Positions 1 through 8,843 of a DNA stretch of 41,474 bases are shown one piece after another. This DNA is from Parvularculaceae bacterium (GTDB lineage: Bacteria > Pseudomonadota > Alphaproteobacteria > Caulobacterales > Parvularculaceae). Both the position numbers and the translations under genes were made by a program. How positions within the stretch are numbered: position 1 is the stretch's first letter; each line of letters opens with the position of its first letter. Below the pieces are notes generated by a model. The model was given only the letters and a program-made list of their open reading frames with translations, was not told the origin of the DNA and ran no database searches. Location: contig JAJFFW010000111.1 in NCBI GenBank assembly GCA_021776435.1, forward strand, positions 1-41,474, given 5' to 3'.

Positions 1-140
1 ACATTATGCAGCACGCTCAAGACGAACTTCGGATTCGATAAGGACACTAGCAAGTTTATGATTCTAGTGTGGTTTTGGATTTGAAGTTCGTTGTGAGCAA
101 GCTGCGAATTATGTAACGAACTTCAAATCCACCACACTAG
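1..140. repeat. Three-armed inverted repeat, cut by the window start
   Basis: Positions 1-50 and 64-114 form a long imperfect inverted repeat around a 13-nt loop (51-63). The inner part of the second arm (64-92) also pairs almost perfectly with a third arm at 115-140, differing by one 3-nt gap. The middle arm can therefore fold with either neighbour, giving two mutually exclusive hairpins. The shared core reads ACGAACTTC...ACACTAG. The third arm ends inside the TAG stop codon (137-139) of the AraC-family gene. No T-run follows, so it is not an obvious intrinsic terminator. It may be a REP/MITE-like element or a 3'-end structure. The left boundary may lie outside the window. Confidence 0.7.
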
Positions 141-1210
141 AGGGTATCGGCCCCGTCAGAAATTGATTTAGCAAAGGCACTTGGCGTCATGCCATTCCAT
201 TGCTTAAAGGCGCGCGAAAAGCTGCGACAATCCGAAAAACCGAGTTCGTGGGCGACATCACTGGCGTGCCTACTGCGCCGTAATAGGGTTTGTGCTCGAT
301 TGTTCAGAGTGCAATGACGCAACTCACGATAGCTTACACCTTCCGCAGCAAGATAGCGCCGCAATGTTGCCACGCTAAATCCAAGGCGGTTGGCGATTAA
401 ACTCTGGTTGATAATTCCGGCTTCAAGCGCATTTATAACTTCGGTTGCTGTACTGATTGGTCTCGCGTCAACGCATTCTTTTAGGGAAATCATGTTAGCA
501 GCAATTTCATACACCTCCCCGGAGGAGAAAATGTCATTATCAGTAAACCGAATAGGTATTTCACTTGCCATCGAATCGTAGAGGATGCCGTAATGGCTTG
601 AGTTGCATTGAACGGGCGAATTCCAAAATTTAAGAAAGGAATCTGATGACCGCATTCGCGATCGCTTCGTGTAAATCTTTCGGACGCAGCCGAACAGATC
701 TTTACCGGTTGCGTGTGACAACAACGCGTGGACAAGAATCAAGATACTTTCCATTAAAGAATATGTAAACTCCCCCCGCTCATCAAAGGAGAAAGGAAAG
801 TCCTTATCATCAATTATGTAGACAATTCCATTGCGTCTTTTTTCTACTCTGTTGTAATCACCTCCGTGAACGAGATTATATGATCTTGCGATATGTTTCA
901 TCGCGTTATGCAGATCGGAGTTATTTGTGAGTGTGGAGAGAACGAAGTTCGTAGTTCCTGGTTTCAATGGACGTAACGATAATTGACAGGCCTCATCTTT
1001 AGAGGCCGCCGATATTCTTCCAAGAATTCGAAAATAATCTTTTAGGTGCGTTTGACTTGAATTGCTGTCATTAAGCAAATCATCAGATGAGTTCATGCTG
1101 TTTAATAACGATGTGAAGTCGAGGCCCGCATTTTCTGCCAATACCTTTAACGGCGCAATATCTTCGGCGGCGACCATTATTGGCCCGAGGGATTTTGAAA
1201 GATTCGCCAT
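137..1210 (-). CDS. AraC-family transcriptional regulator (Arabinose_bd-like N-terminus, HTH_18 C-terminus)
   Basis: This 357-residue protein looks like a DNA-binding regulator with an N-terminal effector/dimerisation domain of the Arabinose_bd type (about residues 15-205). The C-terminal AraC double helix-turn-helix spans about residues 250-347. The last part carries typical family features: LIANRLGFSVATLRRYL for the first HTH, then DVAHELGFSD and SRAFKQWNGMTPSAF for the second. Length fits the OruR/ArgR-like subgroup. The ATG at 1210 is preceded only by a weak GGG element. The gene lies on the same strand as the deo genes, but 332 bases separate them, so it is probably a separate unit. Its base composition looks more AT-rich than the neighbouring genes, a possible sign of transfer. 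The effector cannot be read from sequence. Confidence 0.9.
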   Translation of the reverse strand: MANLSKSLGPIMVAAEDIAPLKVLAENAGLDFTSLLNSMNSSDDLLNDSNSSQTHLKDYFRILGRISAASKDEACQLSLRPLKPGTTNFVLSTLTNNSDLHNAMKHIARSYNLVHGGDYNRVEKRRNGIVYIIDDKDFPFSFDERGEFTYSLMESILILVHALLSHATGKDLFGCVRKIYTKRSRMRSSDSFLKFWNSPVQCNSSHYGILYDSMASEIPIRFTDNDIFSSGEVYEIAANMISLKECVDARPISTATEVINALEAGIINQSLIANRLGFSVATLRRYLAAEGVSYRELRHCTLNNRAQTLLRRSRHASDVAHELGFSDCRSFSRAFKQWNGMTPSAFAKSISDGADTL

Positions 1211-1542
1211 TCGCCCAGCTAACTTGAGTCATTAATGCCGAACATTTTGAGACGAATACTGATATGTGACAAGTATAAACATTCACGCACCTAGCGTTAG
1301 ATGCTGCTTCTCAATGTATGACTAGTATTTAATTCACTTCACTTTTTTGAGAGAACTTCGGAAGTGTTAATGCATAAGTTTAGTGAAGACAGAAATAATG
1401 GCCATTCGTAATGGCCACCCGGACCTCTTAGGCAGACTGCAAGATAGAGTTTACGCCCGACACGAACGAAACTTATCCCTATTAGCCTTTATAGGGCTGA
1501 GGATACTGACTTAATTTAGGCAGAATGCAATATCAACAAAGG
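1211..1542. other. Intergenic region between the aldehyde dehydrogenase and the AraC gene
   Basis: No convincing gene is seen in these 332 bases. A short stem, CCCTAT (1477-1482) with ATAGGG (1491-1496), lies just downstream of the dehydrogenase stop on the minus strand. It has no clear U-tract, so I only note it as a weak transcription-end candidate. The promoter of the AraC gene is expected near 1211-1330. That part is AT-rich, but I see no box I would assign with confidence. Confidence 0.4.
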
Positions 1543-3936
1543 TCAGTCGCCGTATGGCAACCAGATGTTTTTGACCTCGCAGGAGCGACGCAGGAATTCA
1601 CGCCCTTCTCCCGTCCTTGCAGATATCCAGTCACGACCACGCCCACCATTCGTCCATGTTCGTTTCAGATTTGAGGCTGATAATTCCTCAACCATTCTCG
1701 AGCCGACTTCGGAGCCGTGATACCAAATCGCATCGACCTGGTCGTGTTCGGCCAGTGTTTTCGAAAGAACATCGCGTTCGCCGGTGACGATATTGATGAC
1801 GCCCGCTGGCATGTCCGAGGTTTCAAGGATTTGATAGAAATCCGTCGCCAGAAGCGGAAAGCGTTCAGACGGTACAATAACGCAACGATTGCCCATCGCT
1901 ACGGCTGGGGCCCAAAGCGAAATGAAAGACAAAAGCGGTGCTGCATCGGGGCATACAATACCGACGATGCCGATCGGTTCGTTGAGGGCGAGCACGACAT
2001 TGCGTTGAGGGGGGGAGTGGGCAAGACCGTCATATTTGTCAGCCCAGGCGCCGTAAGCGAACAGACGTGAGATGGTGGCCTCTACTTCCGCCCGCGCTTT
2101 CGATTTTCTGGCGCCAGTCAGCGCCGTTAATCTTCTAGTGAATTCATCTTTGCGCGTACTGAAATTTTCGGCAATGAAATAAAGAATTTGCGCACGCGTG
2201 TGCCCTGTTGTCGCCGCCCAGCTCTCTGCTTTAAAAGCGGCCTCGACGGCGTCACGTATGTCTTTTCGGTTGCCCAGCGCGACACGCCCCTCATTGCGTC
2301 CGTCGTGAGAAGCAACGGGAATGGTGCGGCCCCAGTCAGGACGTTTTTGCTTACCGCCGATAAATTGTTTCGGTGTCAGGTCAATTTCAACGATTTTATC
2401 TGTATCGATGTGATCTGTAGCGGTTAGCTCAGGTGCGCTGACAATTGCCGGTTCATCACGCCATTCATCGCGGAACTTGATATATTCGAAGATACCTTCT
2501 CGGCCGCCTTCGCGTCCGAAACCGGACTCGCGATAGCCGCCAAAGCCACACGCGGCATCAAATGCATTCGTGGTGTTGATCCAAACGACTCCGGCCTTCA
2601 TCAGGCTGGCCGCTTCAAGCGCGCGGTTGATGTTTTCTGACCAGATTGTCGCCGCCAAACCATAGCGCGTATTATTGGCGAGTTCGACGGCTTCTTTCAG
2701 GGTTCGGAACGACATTGCAGCCAAGACGGGACCGAAGATTTCTTCCTGCACGGCGCTATTGCTCGGGGCGAGATTGCTCATGAGGGTCGGCGGATAAAAA
2801 CAGCCGTTCTCGGGCATTGGTATATCGGGTTGCCAGACTTCAGCGCCTTCGGCTTCGCCCTTCTTTACAATGGAATCGATTTGGGCGCGTTGAATGGGGT
2901 CGACGATCGCACCCATATCGACCGCTTTGTCGAGAGGATCGCCTATACGGAAGGATTGCAGGCGGTGTTTGATTTTCTCAATCAGCTGATCGGCGACACT
3001 TTCTTCGACGAGCAGGCGAGATCCTGCGCAACAAACTTGACCTTGGTTAAACCAGATGGCGTCGACCAGTCCTTCAACGGCGCCGTCGAGGTCAGCGTCT
3101 TCGAAAACGATAAAGGGTGATTTTCCACCGAGTTCTAAAGATAACTTCTTGCTAGATCCCGCGGTGTGTTTCCGGATTATTCGACCGACGTCGGTAGAGC
3201 CGGTGAAGGCGATTTTGGCGATGTCTGGGTGATCGACAATCATCGCGCCAGTATCTCCTTCACCAGTGATGATGTTGACAACACCAGGTGGTAACTGAGC
3301 TTCTCTGCAGAGTTCAGCGAAATATAGGGCGGTGAGGCTGGTATATTCCGCTGGTTTTAGAACCACGCAATTACCGGTTGCGATCGCTGGCGCAATTTTC
3401 CAAGCCAACATGAGTAAAGGAAAGTTCCAAGGAATGACCTGCCCGATGACACCGAGCGGTTCGTGGTCTGGAAACTCCTGGTCTTGCAGCTGCGCCCATC
3501 CGGCGTGATGGTAAAAATGGCGTGCGACCAGGGGTATGTCGATGTCGCGGGATTCCCGAATAGGTTTGCCGTTGTCAAGGCTTTCAAGAACGGCGAGAAA
3601 ACGGCTGTTCTTTTGAACGAGGCGGGCGAGGGCATATAAATAACGCGCTCGTTCATGACCGCTTAGTTTTGACCAAGCTGGAAAGGCTGTTTTTGCCGCG
3701 TTAACAGCATCATTGACGTCTTCCTGCCCGGCTGAAGCAATTGTCGCCAGTTTCTTTCCATTGGCTGGATTGTGGCTGGCAAACGATCTTTCTTTATCCC
3801 GTGCAGGGACGAATTCGCCATTGATGAAGAGGTTGAATCCGCCCTTGTGTTCGGCAAGCCAAGAATGGACATAACTGGTTTCTTCTGGAGCGGGGCCATA
3901 TTCCATGGAGTCAAAAATTTCTGCAATATTGGACAC
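1543..3936 (-). CDS. Two-domain aldehyde dehydrogenase (ALDH16-like)
   Basis: This 797-residue protein is about 1.6 times the usual ALDH length and carries two ALDH-fold modules, the ALDH16 layout. The N-terminal module (about 20-490) is complete: PWNFPL near 169, E268 in LELGGKSP and catalytic C302 in GQVCCAG, the classic ALDH2 positions. The C-terminal module (about 510-797) keeps the NAD-fold look (GIVGIVCPDAAP, VINIVTGE) but shows no Cys/Glu catalytic pair, as known for ALDH16 C-domains. The start is a GTG at 3936, six bases after the deoC stop, so it is co-transcribed and probably translationally coupled. Its likely job here is NAD-dependent oxidation of the acetaldehyde released by DeoC to acetate. 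The substrate is inferred from context. Confidence 0.9.
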   Translation of the reverse strand: MSNIAEIFDSMEYGPAPEETSYVHSWLAEHKGGFNLFINGEFVPARDKERSFASHNPANGKKLATIASAGQEDVNDAVNAAKTAFPAWSKLSGHERARYLYALARLVQKNSRFLAVLESLDNGKPIRESRDIDIPLVARHFYHHAGWAQLQDQEFPDHEPLGVIGQVIPWNFPLLMLAWKIAPAIATGNCVVLKPAEYTSLTALYFAELCREAQLPPGVVNIITGEGDTGAMIVDHPDIAKIAFTGSTDVGRIIRKHTAGSSKKLSLELGGKSPFIVFEDADLDGAVEGLVDAIWFNQGQVCCAGSRLLVEESVADQLIEKIKHRLQSFRIGDPLDKAVDMGAIVDPIQRAQIDSIVKKGEAEGAEVWQPDIPMPENGCFYPPTLMSNLAPSNSAVQEEIFGPVLAAMSFRTLKEAVELANNTRYGLAATIWSENINRALEAASLMKAGVVWINTTNAFDAACGFGGYRESGFGREGGREGIFEYIKFRDEWRDEPAIVSAPELTATDHIDTDKIVEIDLTPKQFIGGKQKRPDWGRTIPVASHDGRNEGRVALGNRKDIRDAVEAAFKAESWAATTGHTRAQILYFIAENFSTRKDEFTRRLTALTGARKSKARAEVEATISRLFAYGAWADKYDGLAHSPPQRNVVLALNEPIGIVGIVCPDAAPLLSFISLWAPAVAMGNRCVIVPSERFPLLATDFYQILETSDMPAGVINIVTGERDVLSKTLAEHDQVDAIWYHGSEVGSRMVEELSASNLKRTWTNGGRGRDWISARTGEGREFLRRSCEVKNIWLPYGD

Positions 3937-3942
3937 GGATGA

Positions 3943-4962
3943 TTATCCCATTGGGTGACGGTTTGCCGCTGAATAGCGACCGGTTGCGAAATGTTCAAGC
4001 TGGCGTTCAATATCACCTAGCAGGCGTGATGCGCCAAATCGGAAAAGCTTCGGTGTTAGCCAGTCATCACCTAACTCTTCTTTCAACAAGGCGATATATT
4101 GAAGCGCGGTCTTTGCGTTAGAGATGCCGCCAGCGGGTTTGAAGCCGACCTTGTAGCCGGTGCGCTGGTGGTAATCACGGATCATGCGCATCATGACCAG
4201 GCTTACAGGCAAAGTTGCGTTAACTGATTCCATGCCTGTTGAGGTCTTAATGAAATCAGCGCCCGCCATCATGCACACCATCGACGCTTTGCCGACTTTT
4301 GTGATGGAGCCGAGCTCGCCAGTTGCGATAATTGATTTTAAATGCGCCTCTCCGCATGCCTCGCGAAACGCTTTCACTTCTTCATAGAGGGCGCGCCAAT
4401 TGGCGGTGAGTACATGTCGACGGCTCACAACGATATCGATTTCTGTCGCGCCGGCTTTGACGGACGCTTCGATCTCCTGAATTCTTGTTTCAAAAGGGGC
4501 ATGGCCTGCCGGAAATCCCGTCGATACAGCGGCGACTTGGATGTTGGTTCCTTTAAGGGCGTCAACGGCCGTTTCTACGAATGCGTGATAAACGCAAACG
4601 GCGCCGACGGTAACGCCCAGCTCATCAATGCCCAAGTCATGCAAAACATCAGTGCGAACCGGCTGTTTTGCTTTGGCGCAGAGGCGGCGCACGCGCCCCT
4701 CGGTGTCGTCACCCGCGAGAGTCGTCAAATCCATGAAGGATATTGCTTTTAGAAGCCAAGCGGCCTGCCAGGCTTTTTTCACGGTGCGTCTACCGGAAAG
4801 TGTAGCGATGCGCCGTTCCGCCGCCGATAAGTTGACCCTGACGTTCTCTACCCAATCGGGCTCGAATTGGGCGCCGGGATTGCGGACATCGATTTCTTTG
4901 CGCTCGGAATTTGATCGCGCTGCTGCGTGACCACCCAGTTCCATGACATTTGTTTGATTCAT
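3943..4962 (-). CDS. deoC: Deoxyribose-phosphate aldolase
   Basis: This 339-residue class I aldolase cleaves 2-deoxyribose-5-phosphate into acetaldehyde and glyceraldehyde-3-phosphate in the cytoplasm. The Schiff-base lysine lies in GADFIKTSTG, and the second active-site lysine lies in VGFKPAGGI. It is longer than the 259-residue E. coli enzyme, with about 80 extra N-terminal residues, as in the long animal-like DERA group. The ATG at 4962 is preceded by a GAAGAG-type Shine-Dalgarno. The gene is 26 bases downstream of deoB and six bases upstream of the aldehyde dehydrogenase, so the three form one operon. Confidence 0.95.
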   Translation of the reverse strand: MNQTNVMELGGHAAARSNSERKEIDVRNPGAQFEPDWVENVRVNLSAAERRIATLSGRRTVKKAWQAAWLLKAISFMDLTTLAGDDTEGRVRRLCAKAKQPVRTDVLHDLGIDELGVTVGAVCVYHAFVETAVDALKGTNIQVAAVSTGFPAGHAPFETRIQEIEASVKAGATEIDIVVSRRHVLTANWRALYEEVKAFREACGEAHLKSIIATGELGSITKVGKASMVCMMAGADFIKTSTGMESVNATLPVSLVMMRMIRDYHQRTGYKVGFKPAGGISNAKTALQYIALLKEELGDDWLTPKLFRFGASRLLGDIERQLEHFATGRYSAANRHPMG

Positions 4963-4988
4963 TGTGCGTGCTCTTCAATAATGAATTT

Positions 4989-6206
4989 TTATAAAAACGA
5001 TTGCCCCGCCGAAAGTGGAGCGAGTCCTAAATGGCTAGCAAGCGATTGGCCAATATCTGCGAAAGTTTCCCTTCGGCCAAGCGATCCCGGGCGCACTTTA
5101 GGCCCAAATGCGATGATAGGGACATATTCCCGAGTATGATCTGACCCTGGCCAAGTCGGATCGCAGCCGTGATCAGCAGTCAGGATGACCACATCATCGT
5201 CGCGAAGCCGATCGTAAATTTCAGGAAGCCTCTCATCAAAGGCTTCGAGCGCGGCTGCATAACCTGCCACGTCTCGACGGTGACCGTAGAGCATATCAAA
5301 ATCGACAAAATTTGCGAAGATGATTGCATGGTCAGAGGCGTTCTCAATTTCGTCGAGCCAGGCGTCGAATAATGCGTTATTGCCATCAGCTTTTACTGAT
5401 TTTGTGACGCCTTTATAGGCGAAAATATCACCGATTTTTCCAATCCCGATAACTGGCCGCCCTTGGTCAGCATAAAGATCTAATAAGGTGGGCGCATGAG
5501 GTGGGGTCGCGAGATCGCGACGATTGGCTGTGCGTTTGAACTCACCCTTGCGTTCGCCGACAAAAGGGCGTGCGATAACGCGACCTACGTCATATGCGTC
5601 AACCAGAGTACGGGCAACCGCACAGATCTCATAGAGTCGATCAAGTCCGAAGTGGGTTTCGTGGGCGGCAATCTGAAAGACCGAATCCGCCGAAGTGTAG
5701 ACGATCGGTTTTCCTGTACGGATATGGTCTTCTCCCAGCTCTTCGATGATCTGCGTTCCGGAGGCATGACAATCGCCAAGGACGCCGGGTAAATTGGTTT
5801 CCTCAATTAGCGCTTCAATCAATGATGGCGGAAAACTTGGCGGCCCTTTTGGAAAATACCCCCAGTCGTATTCGACGGGGAGCCCCATCATTTCCCAATG
5901 CCCGCTTGGGGTGTCTTTTCCGTAGCTCTTTTCAGCCGCGAAACCAAAAGCTCCAGAATAGGTCTCGGGTTCAGTTAAAGAAAGATTGGGGGCGCCAGCT
6001 TCACGGGTTAACTGTCCGAGCCCCAGCGCCAGTAAATTGGGTATTTGTAACGGCCCATTTCTCAAGTTGGCGACATTGGCTTTTCCGGCAGCGCAAGCCT
6101 CTACGATGTGGGCGAATGTATTCGCCCCCTCATCACCAAAATTTACGGCGTCATCTGTGGCTCCTACGCCAAAAGAATCGAGAACGCCAACAATTGCACG
6201 CGCCAT
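4989..6206 (-). CDS. deoB: Phosphopentomutase
   Basis: This 405-residue enzyme (E. coli DeoB has 407) interconverts (deoxy)ribose-1-phosphate and (deoxy)ribose-5-phosphate. It is a metal-dependent member of the alkaline phosphatase superfamily. Visible signatures are the metal Asp in VLDSFGVGA at the N-terminus, the phosphorylated Thr in [12 protein letters not shown], and the metal-binding C-terminal stretch [18 protein letters not shown]. The ATG at 6206 has a good AGAAGGG Shine-Dalgarno. It is the first gene of the minus-strand deo operon. Nucleoside phosphorylases (deoA, deoD) are not in the window, so the incoming deoxyribose-1-phosphate must be made elsewhere. Confidence 0.97.
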   Translation of the reverse strand: MARAIVGVLDSFGVGATDDAVNFGDEGANTFAHIVEACAAGKANVANLRNGPLQIPNLLALGLGQLTREAGAPNLSLTEPETYSGAFGFAAEKSYGKDTPSGHWEMMGLPVEYDWGYFPKGPPSFPPSLIEALIEETNLPGVLGDCHASGTQIIEELGEDHIRTGKPIVYTSADSVFQIAAHETHFGLDRLYEICAVARTLVDAYDVGRVIARPFVGERKGEFKRTANRRDLATPPHAPTLLDLYADQGRPVIGIGKIGDIFAYKGVTKSVKADGNNALFDAWLDEIENASDHAIIFANFVDFDMLYGHRRDVAGYAAALEAFDERLPEIYDRLRDDDVVILTADHGCDPTWPGSDHTREYVPIIAFGPKVRPGSLGRRETFADIGQSLASHLGLAPLSAGQSFL

Positions 6207-6380
6207 TTAATGGCCCTTCTAACCTGTGGAACATAAAGCCCAGGATAATTCTCAGATCGCAATTTCCGGGGCTGTGAATCCGGTAAAGCAAGATCCGTGC
6301 GCTCTAGTTGTTCAGCGGCGTCAATATCTGCCGGGGAGGATCCAAAAAACGCTTGACGATATTAGCAAGACTGAGCCGCC

Positions 6381-6426
6381 AGACCAACCATTTTGTCCCA
6401 TTTTATTCGGAATATAAGGTTGGTCT
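6381..6426. promoter_or_regulatory. Perfect 9-bp inverted repeat between deoB and the TetR gene
   Basis: AGACCAACC (6381-6389) and GGTTGGTCT (6418-6426) are exact reverse complements separated by 28 bases. They lie in the divergent control region. The half-sites contain GACCA and TGGTC, which also occur in the known RutR box (TTGACCA-n2-TGGTCAA), but here they are far apart rather than 2 bp apart. It could be a pair of regulator half-sites or an RNA hairpin in the deoB leader. The repeat itself is seen; its function is inferred. Confidence 0.45.
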
Positions 6427-6484
6427 TCCCTAAAAACAGATTAGCGGCCAGAAACCTTAACTTAGTGAGCCGGATGGCCAGATG

Positions 6485-6533
6485 CGTATTTGTCACTTCT
6501 CGTGGTGATACACGAATACGTTGTATCGCTCAC
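6485..6533. promoter_or_regulatory. Nested inverted repeats, candidate TetR operator
   Basis: GATACA (6507-6512) and TGTATC (6522-6527) frame a short imperfect palindrome of about 21 bp, the size typical for TetR-family operators. A second overlapping repeat pairs CGTATTTGTCAC (6485-6496) with 6505-6520. The cluster sits between the divergent deoB and TetR genes, where an autoregulatory operator would be expected. Assignment to this regulator is inference. Confidence 0.35.
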
Positions 6534-6695
6534 TTGAGATTGCTTCCGACGGCGGCTAGCCTGTGCCAGACAGCACTTTCATTATGTGAGCCGCGTTGAA
6601 TGACGGATTCCTCTGAGAACGCCTGTGAGTTATCAAAACCAACCGATACGTCCTCTTCGGCGTCATTAGAGGTGCAGGTGCGGCAAGGGTCGATA

Positions 6696-7343
6696 ATGAA
6701 AGATGCTCACGGCTCAGCACGGAAAAGAACGCGGATCACCGTCAAAAACGAAAAGAAAATACTCGACGCGGCGCAAAAAGTTATTGCCGAATATGGCTTC
6801 CACGGCGCGACTATCGACCTGCTTGCTGAAGCTGCAGGTATGTCGAAGCCAAATCTCCACTATTATTTCAAAACAAAGACGGATCTTTACAAAGCCGTAC
6901 TCTGGAGCACTCTCGATACATGGCTTGATTCTTTTGCGAAGCTCGATCCCGATGGAGACCCTGAAGCAGAACTTACAGCCTATATTAGAGAAAAAGTAGA
7001 ATTGGCGCGGCAACACCCGAATGCTTCGCGTGTTTTCGCAAATGAAATCTTGCGTGGCGCCCCTCTCTTGCAGGACTATTTGCGCCTTGATCTCAAAAAG
7101 CTGGTCGATCAAAAAGTGCGCGTGATAGAACTCTGGATCGAGCAGGGTAAGCTTTTACCTGTAGAGCCCGTACATTTGATTTTTTTGATCTGGGCGGCAA
7201 CGCAACATTATGCGGATTTCCAACCTCAGGTGAAAGCGGTGCTTGGTGTGAAAGACATCTCACCGCAACAATTCAAAAAGATTGAGCGATCACTTGTCCA
7301 GATAATTTTGGGAGGCGTGCTGCCGGGTGGGCTGAAGGGTTAA
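6696..7343 (+). CDS. TetR-family regulator, RutR-like
   Basis: From the ATG at 6696 this is a 215-residue TetR-family repressor, close to the 212 residues of E. coli RutR. The N-terminal HTH reads ILDAAQKVIAEYGFHGATI through AAGMSKPNLHYYFKTK. The ligand domain has RutR-like stretches such as RGAPLLQDYL, VDQKVRVIELWIEQGKL and HLIFLIWAATQHYADFQPQV. I chose 6696 because AAGGG stands about 7 bases upstream; the in-frame ATG at 6600 would add 32 low-complexity residues and lacks a good Shine-Dalgarno. RutR of E. coli senses pyrimidines. Here the gene is divergent from deoBC-aldehyde dehydrogenase, so it probably senses a nucleoside or base and controls that operon. Specificity is inferred from neighbourhood and resemblance only. 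Confidence 0.88.
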   Translation: MKDAHGSARKRTRITVKNEKKILDAAQKVIAEYGFHGATIDLLAEAAGMSKPNLHYYFKTKTDLYKAVLWSTLDTWLDSFAKLDPDGDPEAELTAYIREKVELARQHPNASRVFANEILRGAPLLQDYLRLDLKKLVDQKVRVIELWIEQGKLLPVEPVHLIFLIWAATQHYADFQPQVKAVLGVKDISPQQFKKIERSLVQIILGGVLPGGLKG

Positions 7344-7925
7344 GGCCTCCACAGTCTATTTGAGTGCGAATGATGCGGGTGGTAGTACCGTCACGGCTTA
7401 ACGCTAAAGCAGGTCCACGATGTAATTCGATAATCCGCATCGCGCCAAAGACGGCGCGATCGATCGAAGAAATTGCGAAGAGCCTATCTTGGCGCGTGAT
7501 GCTGGTGCGGAGAGTGAAGATAAAACCCGCGAGCACGGCGGTTGATTCAAAGCCCGGGTTTGGTTGGCGACTTACATAAATATTTGTCTCGAACATCTTG
7601 CAACGGCAAAATTAGTTGCAATTGAAACGATGCACTCAATCGGAAAAGTCAACGACCGAATATTCGGTGGAATTCAGTGTTTTCGCAGTTTTGTATCGGG
7701 TGATGATCCTCATGAGGCAAACCTTCATTCCGCCATAGGATAAACCGCAAGTGTCTGCTATTGTTAGTAAATCTGGCCCATCGGGGTGTGATAGTGAGGC
7801 CTTGTTAAGGATATAAGTCATTGTGGCGTATAGGGGTATTGCATACCGCCGATCTGGCGTTTTTGAGCAGGCAATTCCGGGTTATCATGCGTCACGCCTT
7901 GCCGGGGTGCGACATGAGGTAAGAA
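7344..7925. other. 582-base region without a convincing gene, containing two hairpins
   Basis: Only short, unconvincing reading frames occur here. Two exact stem-loops are visible: ATCGCGCC (7439-7446) with GGCGCGAT (7453-7460), and TTGCAAC (7598-7604) with GTTGCAA (7615-7621). Neither is followed by a clear T-run. The right end must carry the promoter and leader of the T2SS operon. A strong Shine-Dalgarno GAGGT (7916-7920) precedes the GTG start of gspC. The region could be a gene remnant or a long leader. Confidence 0.45.
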
Positions 7926-8843
7926 GTGGCGGGGGATAAGGGTAACAATTTAGAAAATCGCTCGACACCGTTGCTCGAGTTTGGCGCCCTATGCAGTCGT
8001 ACCGCCGTGAGCGTTCGGAGTGCTGTATTCGGACGTTTTCTCGTGCCGACCATTGAACTGGCGGTCACGGGTCTGATCGGCATCGCGCTCGCTTTTCTAT
8101 TTTGGGTGATGTTTGCACCACTGTCTTTGCAAATGAATGCGCCTGGCGCCGCCGCTCAGCGATCAGCGCCGGTGCTGGCCGATGAGGCGATAAACCCGTT
8201 CTCGCAACCAACGGACGGGCAGGGGATTGAAGGTGGAACGCGGCCAATCGAGACTATAGAAGAAACGTCTCTTGATCTCATCTTATACGGCACCTGGACA
8301 GCCCGTGGCGGCGGCGCCGCCTTTATTGGAATAGGTGACAATGATCAAAAACGCTACAGCGTCGGCGACAAGATAACGACCGGCGTTAAGCTTGAGCGGA
8401 TCGAAAACGATCGCGTAACGATCAGTCGCGCGGGTGTATTGGAAACCCTGCGCCTAAAAAACCGGAAACCGATTAAGCGAACCGGAGAACAATTAAACGA
8501 CGGGCAACGAACGCCGAATGTATCAGGTCACGAAACTGACATCGCCGGCATCATACGTTTATCGATGACGGATAATGGGGTGGGAGCGATGAAGATGCGT
8601 ATTCATCCGGGCCGTAATCTGGAAATGTTTGAAGCATTTGGATTTAAGGATGGTGATGTCCTCGTCGCAGTCGATGGCGCCCCAATCGATAAGCAGACCC
8701 TGACGCCTAAGGATGTCATCAGTCTTTTAACGTCAAAACCGTCGGCGCGTCTGATCGTTGATCGTGGCGGCGTTGAAGTGCCGTTGGAGGTAGATTTGAA
8801 ATCCATTATGATGGTTGATGATGCGGATGACGATGATGCGTAA
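7926..8843 (+). CDS. gspC: Type II secretion system protein C
   Basis: This 305-residue inner-membrane protein links the T2SS platform to the secretin. A short cytoplasmic N-terminus is followed by one membrane helix (about 43-66, GLIGIALAFLFWVMF). A homology-region domain follows (about 115-180, DLILYGTWTARGG, AFIGIGDNDQKRYSVGD), then a C-terminal PDZ-like domain (about 205-295, LEMFEAFGFKDGDVLVAVDG). The GTG start at 7926 is supported by GAGGT five bases upstream. It is the first gene of the operon and its end overlaps gspD. The low-similarity N-terminus is normal for GspC. Confidence 0.93.
   Translation: MAGDKGNNLENRSTPLLEFGALCSRTAVSVRSAVFGRFLVPTIELAVTGLIGIALAFLFWVMFAPLSLQMNAPGAAAQRSAPVLADEAINPFSQPTDGQGIEGGTRPIETIEETSLDLILYGTWTARGGGAAFIGIGDNDQKRYSVGDKITTGVKLERIENDRVTISRAGVLETLRLKNRKPIKRTGEQLNDGQRTPNVSGHETDIAGIIRLSMTDNGVGAMKMRIHPGRNLEMFEAFGFKDGDVLVAVDGAPIDKQTLTPKDVISLLTSKPSARLIVDRGGVEVPLEVDLKSIMMVDDADDDDA

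Larger units (their letters stand above)
6207..6695. other. Divergent control region deoB / TetR regulator
   Basis: These 489 bases contain no supported gene. They hold the divergent promoters of the deo operon and the regulator, and two inverted-repeat clusters described separately (6381-6426 and 6485-6533). If translation of the regulator starts at the upstream ATG at 6600, the non-coding part shrinks to 6207-6599. Confidence 0.6.

Noticed and set aside
1-140. Integron attC site
   Set aside because: The outer ends do not show the paired RYYYAAC / GTTRRRY core sites, and no integrase or cassette is seen.
6381-6426. Canonical RutR box
   Set aside because: Half-sites resemble it, but the spacer is far too long.
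7273-7596. Minus-strand 107-codon frame
   Set aside because: It overlaps the 3' end of the TetR gene, has no Shine-Dalgarno and no recognisable motif.
7636-7821. Minus-strand 61-codon frame
   Set aside because: No ribosome site, family resemblance or supporting context; likely chance.
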